From: Pseudomonas baetica
GTDB taxonomy: Bacteria > Pseudomonadota > Gammaproteobacteria > Pseudomonadales > Pseudomonadaceae
Reading direction: 5' to 3'
DNA length: 64,000 bases
Assembly: GCF_019733355.1 (NCBI RefSeq)
Contig: NZ_JAIHLQ010000016.1
Span: forward strand, 1-64,000
Shown piece after piece: positions 51,348 to 60,636 of the stretch. The notes under the pieces were generated by a model, which saw only the letters and a program-made list of their open reading frames with translations, was not told the DNA's origin and made no database searches. The translations under genes were made by a program, and so were the position numbers. How positions within the stretch are numbered: position 1 is the stretch's first letter; every line of letters begins with the position of its first letter.

Positions 51348-52466
51348 ATGACTTTCGACTCCCCTCTAAGCGCCTGGCAGCATGCCATCGAACACAAGGG
51401 CTTCATCCAGGATGAAGCTCAGGAACATGCCGTATGGGCGCTGCAAAAATGCCATGAGGCCCTGCATGCCGATGCGCGTTCGGTCACTGGCGTTTATCTG
51501 TGGGGGCCGGTCGGGCGCGGCAAGACCTGGCTGATGGATCAGTTTTATCAGAGCCTGCGGGTGCCGGCGCGGCGTCAACATTTCCATCACTTCATGGGCT
51601 GGGTGCACCAGCGTTCGTTTCAATTGACCGGGATCGCCGATCCGCTGCGGGCGCTGGCTAAAGAGTTAGCCGCCGAGGTGCGGGTGCTGTGTTTCGATGA
51701 GCTGTTCGTCAACGACATCGGCGACGCGATCATTCTCGGCCGGCTGTTTCAGGTGATGTTCGACGAAGGCGTGGTGATTGTCTGTACCTCCAACCTGCCG
51801 CCGGATGATTTGTACGCCGATGGCTTCAATCGCGACCGTTTTGTCCCGGCGATCGCCGCGATCAACACGCATATGCAAGTGGTGGCGGTGAACGGTGCCG
51901 AGGATCATCGCTTGCATCCGGGCGCGATCCAGCAGCGTTATTTTGTCGCTAAACAAGACGAGGCCAGCGCCTTGAAGCAGGTCTTTGAAGCGCTGACAGA
52001 GGGGCAACCCTCTTGTACTGATCCCGTGGCGATCGGCCATCGGCTGTTGAACGTGGTGCAAAGCACTGAAACGGTGTTGTGGTGTCGTTATGCTGATCTG
52101 TGCGAGCAACCCTTCGCCGCCATGGATTTCATCACGCTGTGCGACCGTTACCGGGCTATTGTGGTGAGCGACGTGCCGAACCTCAGCGCGCAGAAACGCG
52201 AGGGCCGTATCGCTCGTGGCACCGAAGATGGCGCCGAGCGGGTAGTGGCGGGCGATCGGGAGTTGCCGCAGCTGTCGGTTCACGACGATGGCGTACGGCG
52301 CTTTATCGCCCTGGTTGACGAGTGCTACGACCGAAAGGTGCCGCTGTACGTCGAGGCGCAGGTGCCGATGGAGGCGCTGTATACCGAGGGCTATCTGGAG
52401 TTCCCGTTCCGCCGCACGCTCAGTCGCTTGCAGGAGATGCAGTTGCAGCGTTTTGCCGAAGCTTGA
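51348..52466 (+). CDS. zapE: AFG1-like ATPase, cell division protein ZapE
   Basis: 372 residues. Walker A reads GPVGRGKT (53-60), Walker B VLCFDELFVNDIGDAI, and an arginine-rich sensor region with TSNLPPDDLYADGFNRDRFVPAI follows, all typical of the ZapE/AFG1 family. ZapE is a membrane-associated ATPase that acts on FtsZ rings under stress. No obvious ribosome site precedes the ATG. Confidence 0.9.
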   Translation: MTFDSPLSAWQHAIEHKGFIQDEAQEHAVWALQKCHEALHADARSVTGVYLWGPVGRGKTWLMDQFYQSLRVPARRQHFHHFMGWVHQRSFQLTGIADPLRALAKELAAEVRVLCFDELFVNDIGDAIILGRLFQVMFDEGVVIVCTSNLPPDDLYADGFNRDRFVPAIAAINTHMQVVAVNGAEDHRLHPGAIQQRYFVAKQDEASALKQVFEALTEGQPSCTDPVAIGHRLLNVVQSTETVLWCRYADLCEQPFAAMDFITLCDRYRAIVVSDVPNLSAQKREGRIARGTEDGAERVVAGDRELPQLSVHDDGVRRFIALVDECYDRKVPLYVEAQVPMEALYTEGYLEFPFRRTLSRLQEMQLQRFAEA

Positions 52467-52711
52467 ATGAAGAGGGCGCCATCATGACCCCGCCGCTATC
52501 CATCATTCGGACGAATTCTTTTGCGTGGGCGATGCCGGGTTGCGTTCGCAGGATTTCGCCGAACCCGGTTGGACAGAAGGGGTGATCCGAGGGCTCTGAA
52601 CAATAATTTTTGAAGTGCCGGTTGTCGCCGCGCAGGCCCCCGCGCTAATGTCGCAGCAGCCTTTCAGTACGCACTTTGCGCGCCGGGGCTTTTGTGTGTT
52701 CGGGGATGGAA

Positions 52712-53203
52712 ATGGATTCCGCAGAAATTCTTGTGCTTCAAGCCAGCTACACCAATCCACTGCATGCCGAGGCCATCGGCGTGGTGCTCAACCACTATGC
52801 CGAAGACCCCATGGGTGGCGGCCATTCGCTCGATCCTGAATTATTGCGACGGCTACCCGAAGAACTGGCGCGCCGCCCGCACGCATTCAGCGTGTTGGCG
52901 TTTGTCGGTGGCGAGCCGGCAGGACTGGTGACCTGCTTTGAAGGGTTTTCCACGTTCGCCTGCAAACCCTTGGTCAACGTCCACGATGTGGCAGTGATCA
53001 GCACATTTCGCGGCTTGGGGTTGAGCCAGAAGATGCTGCACAAAGTCGAGGAAATTGCCCGGCAGCGCGGCTGCTGCAAGATCACCCTGGAAGTGCTGGA
53101 AGGCAACGCCGTGGCACAGAACGCCTACAGCAAGTTCGGCTTCGCCCCTGGCATGTTCGACCCGGCTCATGGGCGCATGCTGTTCTGGATCAAGGAACTG
53201 TAG
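52712..53203 (+). CDS. GNAT-family acetyltransferase
   Basis: 163 residues from the ATG at 52712, which has GGGGA five bases upstream; an ATG two codons earlier overlaps that site. The acetyl-CoA binding region reads VNVHDVAVISTFRGLGLSQK (V-x-x-x-xRGxGxxxK) and motif B EGNAVAQNAYSKFGF. It lies downstream of a 240-bp spacer with no gene. Substrate unknown. Confidence 0.88.
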   Translation: MDSAEILVLQASYTNPLHAEAIGVVLNHYAEDPMGGGHSLDPELLRRLPEELARRPHAFSVLAFVGGEPAGLVTCFEGFSTFACKPLVNVHDVAVISTFRGLGLSQKMLHKVEEIARQRGCCKITLEVLEGNAVAQNAYSKFGFAPGMFDPAHGRMLFWIKEL

Positions 53204-53207
53204 TCGT

Positions 53208-53232
53208 AAAAAAGGCGCCTCGAGAGGGCGCC
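53208..53232 (-). terminator. Hairpin between the GNAT gene and the TonB receptor gene
   Basis: GGCGCC/GGCGCC (53214-53219 and 53227-53232) with a short loop; the minus strand ends in TTTTTT, so it can terminate the receptor gene, about 100 bp after its stop. Confidence 0.65.
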
Positions 53233-53338
53233 CAACTGGCTATCTCCAAGCCAGAACGGGACTATCAGATCTTGGGAGGCAGTCTGTTCACAGTGGATTT
53301 TGGGTGAGGGAGCAAGCCCCTCGTCCCGCCAATCAGCA

Positions 53339-55582
53339 TCAGAGCCTCCAGTCCAGACTCAACGTCACCGTGCGCGGATCGCCCCAGAACACACCGTTGT
53401 AGAAGCCCACATTCTCGTAGTACTTCTTGTCGAACAGGTTGTCGACGTTCAGCGAGGCCGAGAGATTTTTGTCGATTGCATAGCGCGACATCAGCTTGAC
53501 CACGGTGTAAGCGCCCTGGTTAATTCGGGCATTTTCGGTGACAAAGTCACCCGCAGCATTGCGCCTGACCGGGCGATTCGAATCGCCGAAGATACGGCTT
53601 TGCCAATTCACTGCTCCGCCTACGGTCAACGCTTGCCATTCGCCCGGCAAACGATATGCCGTGGACAGCCGCAGCAGGTGCAGTGGCTGGTTTTCGTGGG
53701 TGCGCTTTTTTTCGCCGTTGGCCGAGTGGGTGTAGGTATAACCGGCGGTCACATTCCAGCCGTTGAGGATTTCGCCTGAGACTTCGGCTTCGAAGCCATT
53801 GACCTTGTTGCCCTTGCCGCCGGATTTGTAGAACTGCTCGCGGGTGACGGGGTCTGGCGGCACCGAATTGTCGACTTCGGCAACGTTGTCCTGCTTGCTC
53901 CAGAACAGCGCCGTTGCCATGTTGAGGCGTTCTTCGAGCAAACTGCCTTTGAGTCCCACTTCGTAGTTGCTGCCAACGACCGGTTCCAGATAATTGCGGC
54001 TGCTGTCACGGTTGCTCTGTGGTTTGAAAATATCGGTGTAGCTGATGTAGGCGGTGTATTGCGGCGTCAGGTCATAGAGCAGGCCGGCGTAGGGCGTCCA
54101 GATGTCGTTTTGGTGTTGGCGGGTTGTGTCAACGCTGGTCAGTTGCAGGTTTCCGTCATAGTAGTGATCGGCATTTTTGCCTTCCCAACTGCCATAACGA
54201 CTGCCGAGCACGGCCTGCAGTTCGTCTGTCAGGCTCAAGCGGGTAGCAATGTAACCAGCCTTCTGACGGGTGCTGCCCTTGGAACCGGTCAGTCCGGTGA
54301 CGGTATCGGGGAACCTGGCGATATCGCCCATGTATTTCCAGTCGCTTAGGTTGCCGTAATCCGCAACGCGCGGACCATTGACGGTTTTGGGGGAGTAGGA
54401 GCGGTGCTGGGCCTCGCCGTAACCGAACATCATTTCGTGCTCGCGACCGAGTAGCGAATAAGGGCCTGAAACGTTGAAGTCATAGACGTTCATTTTCTGC
54501 GTGCCGATCATGTGCGAGCTATAGGCGACCATGCCGCTACGGTCAGCCTCGGGAAAACCTTCACCACCGTAGTAAACCTTGCCGTCTACGTCGCTTTGGC
54601 GGTGAGTGTAAGCGGCTTTCAGGTGCCATCCTCCCGCCAGTTCCTGATCAAGGGTGGCGAATGCGGTCTTGTCCTTGAGCGGCCACGAACTCCAGGATGT
54701 CGCCATATTCGTCGATCGGCCGAGCCTGGCCTTGCTACCGTCTGCGTTCCAGTAGGGCACGGTGCCCCAGGACGAGCCCTGCACCTGTTTGTCCTGATAG
54801 TCATAACCCACCGCCAGCACGGTGGATTCGCTCAGATCCGCCTCAATAATCCCGTAGCCGACTTCGCGTTGTAGCGCGTACTTGTCGCGAAACGATTGGC
54901 TGTCGCGATAAGCCAACACGGTGCGCCCACGCAAGCGACCCTCGAAGGCCAGCGGGCCGCCGACATCCACGTAGCTGTAGTAATCGTCGTAACTGCCGCC
55001 ACTGACCCCCGCGAGCGTCTGCCATTGCGCCGTCGGGCGCTTGCGCACCATGTTGATGGTCGCCGAGGGATCGCCCGCGCCGGTGGTCAGGCCAGTGGCG
55101 CCGCGCACAACTTCAATGCGGTCGTAGATGATGGTGTCGGCGTCGGTCTTCATGCGATCAAAGGTGTTTAGCATCCCGTCGATCTGGAAATTGTTGATCG
55201 AGTAACCGCGTGACGAATAGCTGACACGGTCCGAGTCGTTGTGTTGCACCACAATACCTGTGGTCTGGCTCATGGCTTCGGATAACGTGCTGAGCTTGAA
55301 ATCATCCATCTGCTGGCGGGTGACCACGGACACCGATTGCGGGGTTTGCTTGATCGACAGGTTAAGCCGTGTCGCGGTGCTCATGGCTCCGGTGGTGTAG
55401 GCGTCGGTGTTTTCGGTGGTGCGACCCAGGCCTTGGGCGGTGACGTGGGTCGATGCCAGCTCCAGCGCAGGCGCTGGCGGCGGGGCTTTGTCGGGCTCGG
55501 CTTCAGCCAAAAGATCGGGGCTCAGAGCGGTTGCAAAGAAGCCGAGAGTGAGGGTTATGGAACGGGTGATGGGCGCAAGCAT
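53339..55582 (-). CDS. TonB-dependent ferric-siderophore receptor
   Basis: 747 residues, AAGGAG site. Signal peptide to about residue 27 (LLAEA), then directly a plug domain (TPQSVSVVTRQQMDDF, IYDRIEVVRGATGLTTGAGD) and a 22-strand barrel. There is no N-terminal STN signalling domain, so it should be a simple transporter. The barrel ends in SLDWRL; the usual final aromatic residue is replaced by Leu. A Fur-box-like sequence precedes it. Likely imports a hydroxamate or catecholate siderophore. Confidence 0.93.
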   Translation of the reverse strand: MLAPITRSITLTLGFFATALSPDLLAEAEPDKAPPPAPALELASTHVTAQGLGRTTENTDAYTTGAMSTATRLNLSIKQTPQSVSVVTRQQMDDFKLSTLSEAMSQTTGIVVQHNDSDRVSYSSRGYSINNFQIDGMLNTFDRMKTDADTIIYDRIEVVRGATGLTTGAGDPSATINMVRKRPTAQWQTLAGVSGGSYDDYYSYVDVGGPLAFEGRLRGRTVLAYRDSQSFRDKYALQREVGYGIIEADLSESTVLAVGYDYQDKQVQGSSWGTVPYWNADGSKARLGRSTNMATSWSSWPLKDKTAFATLDQELAGGWHLKAAYTHRQSDVDGKVYYGGEGFPEADRSGMVAYSSHMIGTQKMNVYDFNVSGPYSLLGREHEMMFGYGEAQHRSYSPKTVNGPRVADYGNLSDWKYMGDIARFPDTVTGLTGSKGSTRQKAGYIATRLSLTDELQAVLGSRYGSWEGKNADHYYDGNLQLTSVDTTRQHQNDIWTPYAGLLYDLTPQYTAYISYTDIFKPQSNRDSSRNYLEPVVGSNYEVGLKGSLLEERLNMATALFWSKQDNVAEVDNSVPPDPVTREQFYKSGGKGNKVNGFEAEVSGEILNGWNVTAGYTYTHSANGEKKRTHENQPLHLLRLSTAYRLPGEWQALTVGGAVNWQSRIFGDSNRPVRRNAAGDFVTENARINQGAYTVVKLMSRYAIDKNLSASLNVDNLFDKKYYENVGFYNGVFWGDPRTVTLSLDWRL

Positions 55583-55659
55583 CGCAGCCGACTCCTTGTC
55601 TTTGAGAAAAAATCCGTTTGTTCAAAGACGAAGCGAGGAACTGCTATTTAGTGATAAAC

Positions 55660-55677
55660 GCGAATTATTATTATTTG
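55660..55677 (-). promoter_or_regulatory. Candidate Fur box upstream of the TonB receptor
   Basis: GCGAATTATTATTATTTG resembles the pseudomonad Fur box GCGAATGATTATCATTTGC with a few mismatches. It lies about 78 bp upstream of the receptor start on its promoter side, consistent with iron repression. Confidence 0.5.
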
Positions 55678-55694
55678 TAGATATTTCGGGCATG

Positions 55695-55719
55695 AAAAAG
55701 GGGCCAGTCTCGGCCCCTT
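55695..55719 (-). terminator. Rho-independent terminator of cptA
   Basis: AAGGGGCC (55698-55705) pairs with GGCCCCTT (55712-55719) around AGTCTC; on the minus strand TTTTT follows, just after the cptA stop codon. Confidence 0.85.
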
Positions 55720-55726
55720 CTCGGTT

Positions 55727-57475
55727 TTATTGCTTAACCACTGCGCGTGTCGGACTTTCGGGCGTTTTCGGCTTCATCAGGCTGAAGTCGATCAATGCCT
55801 TCTGCTGGCGCTGGTAGGGGTTACCGATCAGCAGTGGACGAGGTTTGAAGCTGTCACTGACCAGACTCTTGCTAGGGTCGAACTCATCGAAGCTCAAACC
55901 TGCCATGTCGGCCCAAGTGTGGATCAGATGCGAGCTGCTATAAGGCCGCTGCAGGTCACCGGCGAGGTTCCAGTCATGGTTCTCCCGCCATTTCGGCGAG
56001 GCCCATGCCATGAACGGAATGGTGTACATCGGCGCGGTCGGCTTGTTTTCGTTGCGCCCGAGGGTGCTATGACCCACCGAGTCGAACACGTCTTCGCCGT
56101 GGTCCGACAGGTAAAGCAGGAAACCATTCTGATCGGATTTGGCGTAATCCTTGATCAGGCTCGAAACCACAAAGTCGTTGTACAGCACGGCGTTGTCGTA
56201 GCTGTTGTAGGTCGGTACCTGATCGTCACGCACACCGGCCGGCACCCCGTTGCGATCCTGGAACTTGTCGAAGCTCGGCGGATAGCGGTACTGGTAGCTC
56301 ATGTGGGTGCCGAGCAGATGCACGACGATCAGCTTGCGCGGTGCAGCATCGGCCAATGCTTTGTTAAATGGCTCGATCACGTCGCCGTCGTACTGGGCGG
56401 CGTTCTGATTGCGGTTGTTGTTCAGGTACACCTGCTCGTCGGCCTGTTCGGAGAAGGTCGTGAGCATGGTGTTGCGCTTGGTCATGGTCTGCTGGTTGGT
56501 GATCCAGAAGGTCTTGTAACCCGCCTGTTTCATCATGCTGACGAGCGATGGCGTGGCCAGGTACAGATCCGGATGTTCTTCGTCAGCGAAAGTCAGTACC
56601 TGCTGCAGCGCCTCGATGGTGTAAGGGCGAGGGGTGACGACGTTGTCGAAGATCGCCAGTTGATCCTTGAGTTTGTCCAGTTCCGGCGTGGTATTGCGTG
56701 GGTAGCCGTACAGGCTCATGCGCTGACGGTTGGTCGACTCACCGATCACCAACACCAGTGTGGAAGGTTGATCGGCATTCGCAGCCTTGAGGTTGTGCAG
56801 CGGAGGAATCTTGCTGGCGCTGTGCAGCATGTCCTGCATGTCGGCCAATGTGTCGAGATAACGGTGATATGCCACCGCCATCTGCCATGGCACGGCAGGC
56901 TCGATGCGGGATTCGAACTTCTCGAAACCCTGGGCAAAGTTGCCCATGCGCAGGGTCTGCTTGACCAGCGGATAACCCACTACGGCAATCAGAATCGCCA
57001 TTGCGGCCACGAACGCGCGGCCACGGGGCATGTGCACCGGACGCAAACGCGTCCAAAGGAAATAGGCAAATGCGGTGTGAGCGAGGAACGCCGGAACCAT
57101 CCACCAGGCAAAGTACTGGGTCATGTACTCGCCGGCTTCGGACACGTTCGACTCGAACATGATGAAGATGACGCTCTGCGAGAATTCCTGCTGATAGATG
57201 AAGAAGTAGCCCAGACTCGCCATCGAGCAGGCCCACAACACCACGCCGATGATGGCGGCCAGCATTTTTGTGCGCTTGGGGAACATCAGCATTGGCGCCA
57301 GCCACAGCGCACTCATGAAGAACGCCTGGCGGAACCCGGAGAAGCCGGATGTGCCGGTCAACTGGATCAGCAGTTGGGTGATACCCGAGAAGTACCAGAA
57401 AAACACGAACAGCCAGAGAAGTCCGGCCCAATCAAAACCTGTCGCAGTCGTTTTGCTGCGTTTGAACAATGCCAT
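55727..57475 (-). CDS. cptA: Phosphoethanolamine transferase CptA
   Basis: 582 residues from the ATG at 57475, which has GGAG seven bases upstream; an ATG at 57520 lacks a site. Five membrane helices occupy the first 210 residues, then a periplasmic sulfatase-fold domain: VLVIGESTNRQRMSLYGYPR with NTTPE (nucleophile region), LIVVHLLGTHMSYQYRYP, and YLSDHGEDVFDS (zinc ligands). Family members add phosphoethanolamine to lipopolysaccharide core heptose. No PmrA-type regulator is next to it. Confidence 0.9.
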   Translation of the reverse strand: MALFKRSKTTATGFDWAGLLWLFVFFWYFSGITQLLIQLTGTSGFSGFRQAFFMSALWLAPMLMFPKRTKMLAAIIGVVLWACSMASLGYFFIYQQEFSQSVIFIMFESNVSEAGEYMTQYFAWWMVPAFLAHTAFAYFLWTRLRPVHMPRGRAFVAAMAILIAVVGYPLVKQTLRMGNFAQGFEKFESRIEPAVPWQMAVAYHRYLDTLADMQDMLHSASKIPPLHNLKAANADQPSTLVLVIGESTNRQRMSLYGYPRNTTPELDKLKDQLAIFDNVVTPRPYTIEALQQVLTFADEEHPDLYLATPSLVSMMKQAGYKTFWITNQQTMTKRNTMLTTFSEQADEQVYLNNNRNQNAAQYDGDVIEPFNKALADAAPRKLIVVHLLGTHMSYQYRYPPSFDKFQDRNGVPAGVRDDQVPTYNSYDNAVLYNDFVVSSLIKDYAKSDQNGFLLYLSDHGEDVFDSVGHSTLGRNENKPTAPMYTIPFMAWASPKWRENHDWNLAGDLQRPYSSSHLIHTWADMAGLSFDEFDPSKSLVSDSFKPRPLLIGNPYQRQQKALIDFSLMKPKTPESPTRAVVKQ

Positions 57476-57679
57476 TCGGCGCTCCAGCTCACTCGTTACA
57501 ACCACCGCCGGAGCATCCATGTAGCCGACGAACGAAAGCCGCACGCGTACGTACGGCCAGAATGGGCGCAGTATTACGAAGGGAATGTGAAAAGTTCGTG
57601 AGTGGCCTTGCGTGGTGCGAGGCAAGTCGTTTCGGGAACAGCGTCTGCCGTTCCCGGGGGGGCTGGCGGGGGCGTGGAA

Positions 57680-57862
57680 TCAGGCCTGGGGATTACGCTG
57701 AACGACCGGCAAAGGTTGCGGCTGCGCACCTTGGGTCAGCAGGCGCAACTGCGCCAACTCCTGCTTCAATTGGTCGCGTTCGTTTTTCAATTGACGCAAT
57801 TCATCGCGACGGATTGTCACGTACAGGGTTTGTGGCGGCATTGCTGTGTGTACTGTGCCCAT
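57680..57862 (-). CDS. Small coiled-coil protein
   Basis: 60 residues from the ATG at 57862, with GAGGTGAG upstream. A short beta-like start (PQTLYVTIRRDE) precedes a heptad-bearing helix (LRQLKNERDQLKQELAQLRL) and a Pro/Gln-rich tail. It could dimerise, but I recognise no family. Confidence 0.65.
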   Translation of the reverse strand: MGTVHTAMPPQTLYVTIRRDELRQLKNERDQLKQELAQLRLLTQGAQPQPLPVVQRNPQA

Positions 57863-58135
57863 TGCTCACCTCGCAAATGGCGTGTCTCAACTGTAAGTCG
57901 TCCCCGATTCGGGGTGCTGACTTACTATCGGCGCCAATTTTGGTTTCTTTTGCCAGTGAATGGAACTTTTTTATTTTTCATGGTCGGTGTGTCTTCGCCA
58001 CGATTCAAGGCGTTATCAGTCTGGATCGGGCACAATGCCCGGAAACTTCATCGCAACGCTCTGGACTAACCTCCATCAGTCGCGTTGGGCTATAACCAAT
58101 GACACACATTTATTTGCAGTAAGGAGCATCAGCAC

Positions 58136-59116
58136 ATGCAACTCGGGATTATTGGACTGGGCCGCATGGGCGGCAATATTGCGCGGCGCCTGATGCTCAA
58201 CGGTCACACCACCGTTGTTTACGACCGCAATACCGCCTTTGTCGACACCCTGGCCGCCGAGGGCTCTAAGGGCGTTGCCGATTTGCCGGCACTGGTCGCC
58301 GGCCTGGCCAAGCCGCGTGCGGTTTGGGTCATGCTGCCGGCCGGTGCGCCGACCGAAGACACTATCGAAACCCTGAGCACCCTGCTTGAGGCCGGCGATA
58401 CCATCATCGACGGCGGCAACACCAACTATAAGGATGACATTCGCCGGGCGAAGACCCTGGCCGAGAAAGGCCTGCATTACATCGACGTGGGCACCTCCGG
58501 TGGCGTCTGGGGCCTGGAGCGCGGCTACTGCATGATGATCGGCGGCGACGCCGAAACCGTGACGCGTCTTGATCCATTGTTCGCCGCCCTGGCGCCGGGC
58601 ATGGGCGACATTGCGCGCACCAAGGATCGCAAGTCCGACGATCAGCGTGCCGAGCACGGCTACATTCACGCCGGTCCGGCCGGTGCCGGGCACTTCGTGA
58701 AGATGATTCACAACGGTATCGAGTACGGCATGATGGCGGCCTTTGCCGAAGGCTTCGACATCCTCAAGACCAAGTCGAGCGAGCGTCTGCCGCAAGATCA
58801 GCGTTTCGACCTCAACGTGGCCGACATCGCCGAAGTCTGGCGTCGTGGCAGTGTGGTGTCGTCCTGGCTGCTGGACTTGACCGCCGACGCCTTGGCCAGT
58901 GACCCGAAACTCGACGGGTTCTCCGGTTCCGTAGCAGACAGCGGCGAAGGTCAATGGACCATCGAAGCGGCCATGGAACAAGCGGTGCCGGTGCCGGTAC
59001 TGTCGAACTCGCTGTTCTCGCGCTACCGTTCGCGCGGTCAGGGCACCTTTGGCGACAAGATCCTGTCGGCCCAACGCTTCGGCTTCGGCGGCCATGTGGA
59101 GACTCCAAAGAAATGA
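58136..59116 (+). CDS. gnd: 6-phosphogluconate dehydrogenase, decarboxylating
   Basis: 326 residues, the shorter tetrameric NAD-type class, with AAGGAG before the ATG. The Rossmann motif GLGRMGGNIARRL (7-19), DGGNTNYKDD and the catalytic GPAGAGHFVKMIHNGIEYGM with the invariant Lys and HNGxExxxM pattern are all present. It oxidises 6-phosphogluconate to ribulose 5-phosphate and CO2. Its stop overlaps the zwf start (ATGA). Confidence 0.95.
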   Translation: MQLGIIGLGRMGGNIARRLMLNGHTTVVYDRNTAFVDTLAAEGSKGVADLPALVAGLAKPRAVWVMLPAGAPTEDTIETLSTLLEAGDTIIDGGNTNYKDDIRRAKTLAEKGLHYIDVGTSGGVWGLERGYCMMIGGDAETVTRLDPLFAALAPGMGDIARTKDRKSDDQRAEHGYIHAGPAGAGHFVKMIHNGIEYGMMAAFAEGFDILKTKSSERLPQDQRFDLNVADIAEVWRRGSVVSSWLLDLTADALASDPKLDGFSGSVADSGEGQWTIEAAMEQAVPVPVLSNSLFSRYRSRGQGTFGDKILSAQRFGFGGHVETPKK

Positions 59117-60636
59117 CCCATACGATCCGCAGAAAATCCAAGGCAGAACCCGCACCACCGACCACGCTGTTTTTGTTCGGTGCTCACGGCGACCTGGTCA
59201 AGCGCTTGCTGATGCCGGCGCTGTATAACCTCAGTCGCGACGGTTTGCTTGATGAGGGTCTGCGGATCGTCGGTGTTGACCACAACGCCATTACCGATGA
59301 AGCCTTCGCGCAAAAGCTCGAAGACTTCATCCGTACCGAAGTGGCGGCGAAAGTCGGCAAGGGCGATCAAATGCTTGATCCGGCCTTGTGGGCCAAGCTT
59401 GCCAAAGGTATCAGCTACGTTCAGGGCGATTTCCTGGACGACAGCACGTATAGCGCGCTGGCGGCAAAAATTGCCGACAGCGGCACCGGCAATGCGGTGT
59501 TCTACCTGGCCACCGCGCCACGTTTCTTCAGTGAAGTGGTGCGCCGCCTGGGGGCCGCCAAATTGCTTGAAGAGACCCCCGAAGCATTCAGAAGGGTGGT
59601 GATCGAAAAGCCGTTTGGCTCCGATCTGCAAACGGCTGAAGCGTTGAACGCCTGCTTGCTCAAGGTGATGTCCGAGAAACAGATCTTTCGGATCGATCAT
59701 TACCTGGGCAAGGAAACCGTGCAGAACATTCTGGTCAGCCGGTTTTCCAACAGCCTGTTTGAGGCCTTTTGGAATAATCATTACATCGACCACGTACAAA
59801 TCACCGCCGCCGAAACCGTGGGTGTCGAAACCCGTGGCAGTTTTTATGAACACACCGGCGCCTTGCGGGACATGGTGCCCAATCACCTGTTCCAGTTGCT
59901 GGCGATGGTCGCGATGGAACCCCCGGCGGCGTTCGGCGCCGATGCGGTGCGTGGCGAGAAGGCCAAAGTGGTCGGCGCGATCCGCCCATGGACCGTAGAA
60001 CAAGCCCGCGCCAACTCGGTACGCGGGCAGTACAGCGCCGGTGAAGTTGGAGGGAAGCCGCTGGCCGGTTATCGCCAGGAAGCCAACGTATCACCCGACA
60101 GCAGCACTGAAACCTACGTCGCGCTGAAGGTCATGATCGACAACTGGCGCTGGGTCGGCGTGCCGTTCTACCTGCGCACCGGCAAACGCATGAGCGTGCG
60201 CGACACCGAGATCGTCATCTGCTTCAAGCCAGCGCCTTACGCGCAGTTTCGCGATACGGAGGTTGACGAGTTGCAACCGACCTACCTGCGCATCCAGATC
60301 CAGCCCAACGAAGGCATGTGGTTCGACCTGCTGGCCAAGCGCCCGGGCCCGGCCCTCAACATGGCCAACATCGAGTTGGGGTTTGCTTACAAGGACTTCT
60401 TCGAGATGCAACCGTCGACCGGCTACGAAACGCTGATCTACGACTGCCTGACCGGCGATCAGACGCTGTTCCAGCGCGCTGACAACATCGAGAACGGCTG
60501 GCGCGCGGTGCAACCGTTCCTCGACGCCTGGCAACAGGACGCCAGCGTGCAGACGTATGCCGCCGGTGAAGACGGCCCGACCGCCGCCGAAGATCTACTG
60601 ACTCGCGATGGTCGCGTCTGGCATGGTCTCGGATGA
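59113..60636 (+). CDS. zwf: Glucose-6-phosphate 1-dehydrogenase
   Basis: 507 residues from the ATG at 59113. Nucleotide-binding FLFGAHGDLVKRLLMPAL near the N-terminus and the substrate-binding FRIDHYLGKETVQN are diagnostic; RTGKRM appears later. It makes 6-phosphogluconolactone and NAD(P)H. Overlaps by four bases at both ends with gnd and the HAD phosphatase gene. This differs from the zwf-pgl-eda order of the main Pseudomonas glucose cluster, so it is probably a second zwf copy. Confidence 0.95.
   Translation: MTHTIRRKSKAEPAPPTTLFLFGAHGDLVKRLLMPALYNLSRDGLLDEGLRIVGVDHNAITDEAFAQKLEDFIRTEVAAKVGKGDQMLDPALWAKLAKGISYVQGDFLDDSTYSALAAKIADSGTGNAVFYLATAPRFFSEVVRRLGAAKLLEETPEAFRRVVIEKPFGSDLQTAEALNACLLKVMSEKQIFRIDHYLGKETVQNILVSRFSNSLFEAFWNNHYIDHVQITAAETVGVETRGSFYEHTGALRDMVPNHLFQLLAMVAMEPPAAFGADAVRGEKAKVVGAIRPWTVEQARANSVRGQYSAGEVGGKPLAGYRQEANVSPDSSTETYVALKVMIDNWRWVGVPFYLRTGKRMSVRDTEIVICFKPAPYAQFRDTEVDELQPTYLRIQIQPNEGMWFDLLAKRPGPALNMANIELGFAYKDFFEMQPSTGYETLIYDCLTGDQTLFQRADNIENGWRAVQPFLDAWQQDASVQTYAAGEDGPTAAEDLLTRDGRVWHGLG

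Noticed and set aside
52484..52585. 33-codon open frame after zapE
   Set aside because: Weak ribosome site, no conserved motif; too short to support.
55730..57601. Open frame of over 600 codons on the plus strand opposite cptA
   Set aside because: It mirrors the cptA coding frame; its product is His/Val/Gln-rich with no family features. Long antisense frames are common in GC-rich genes.
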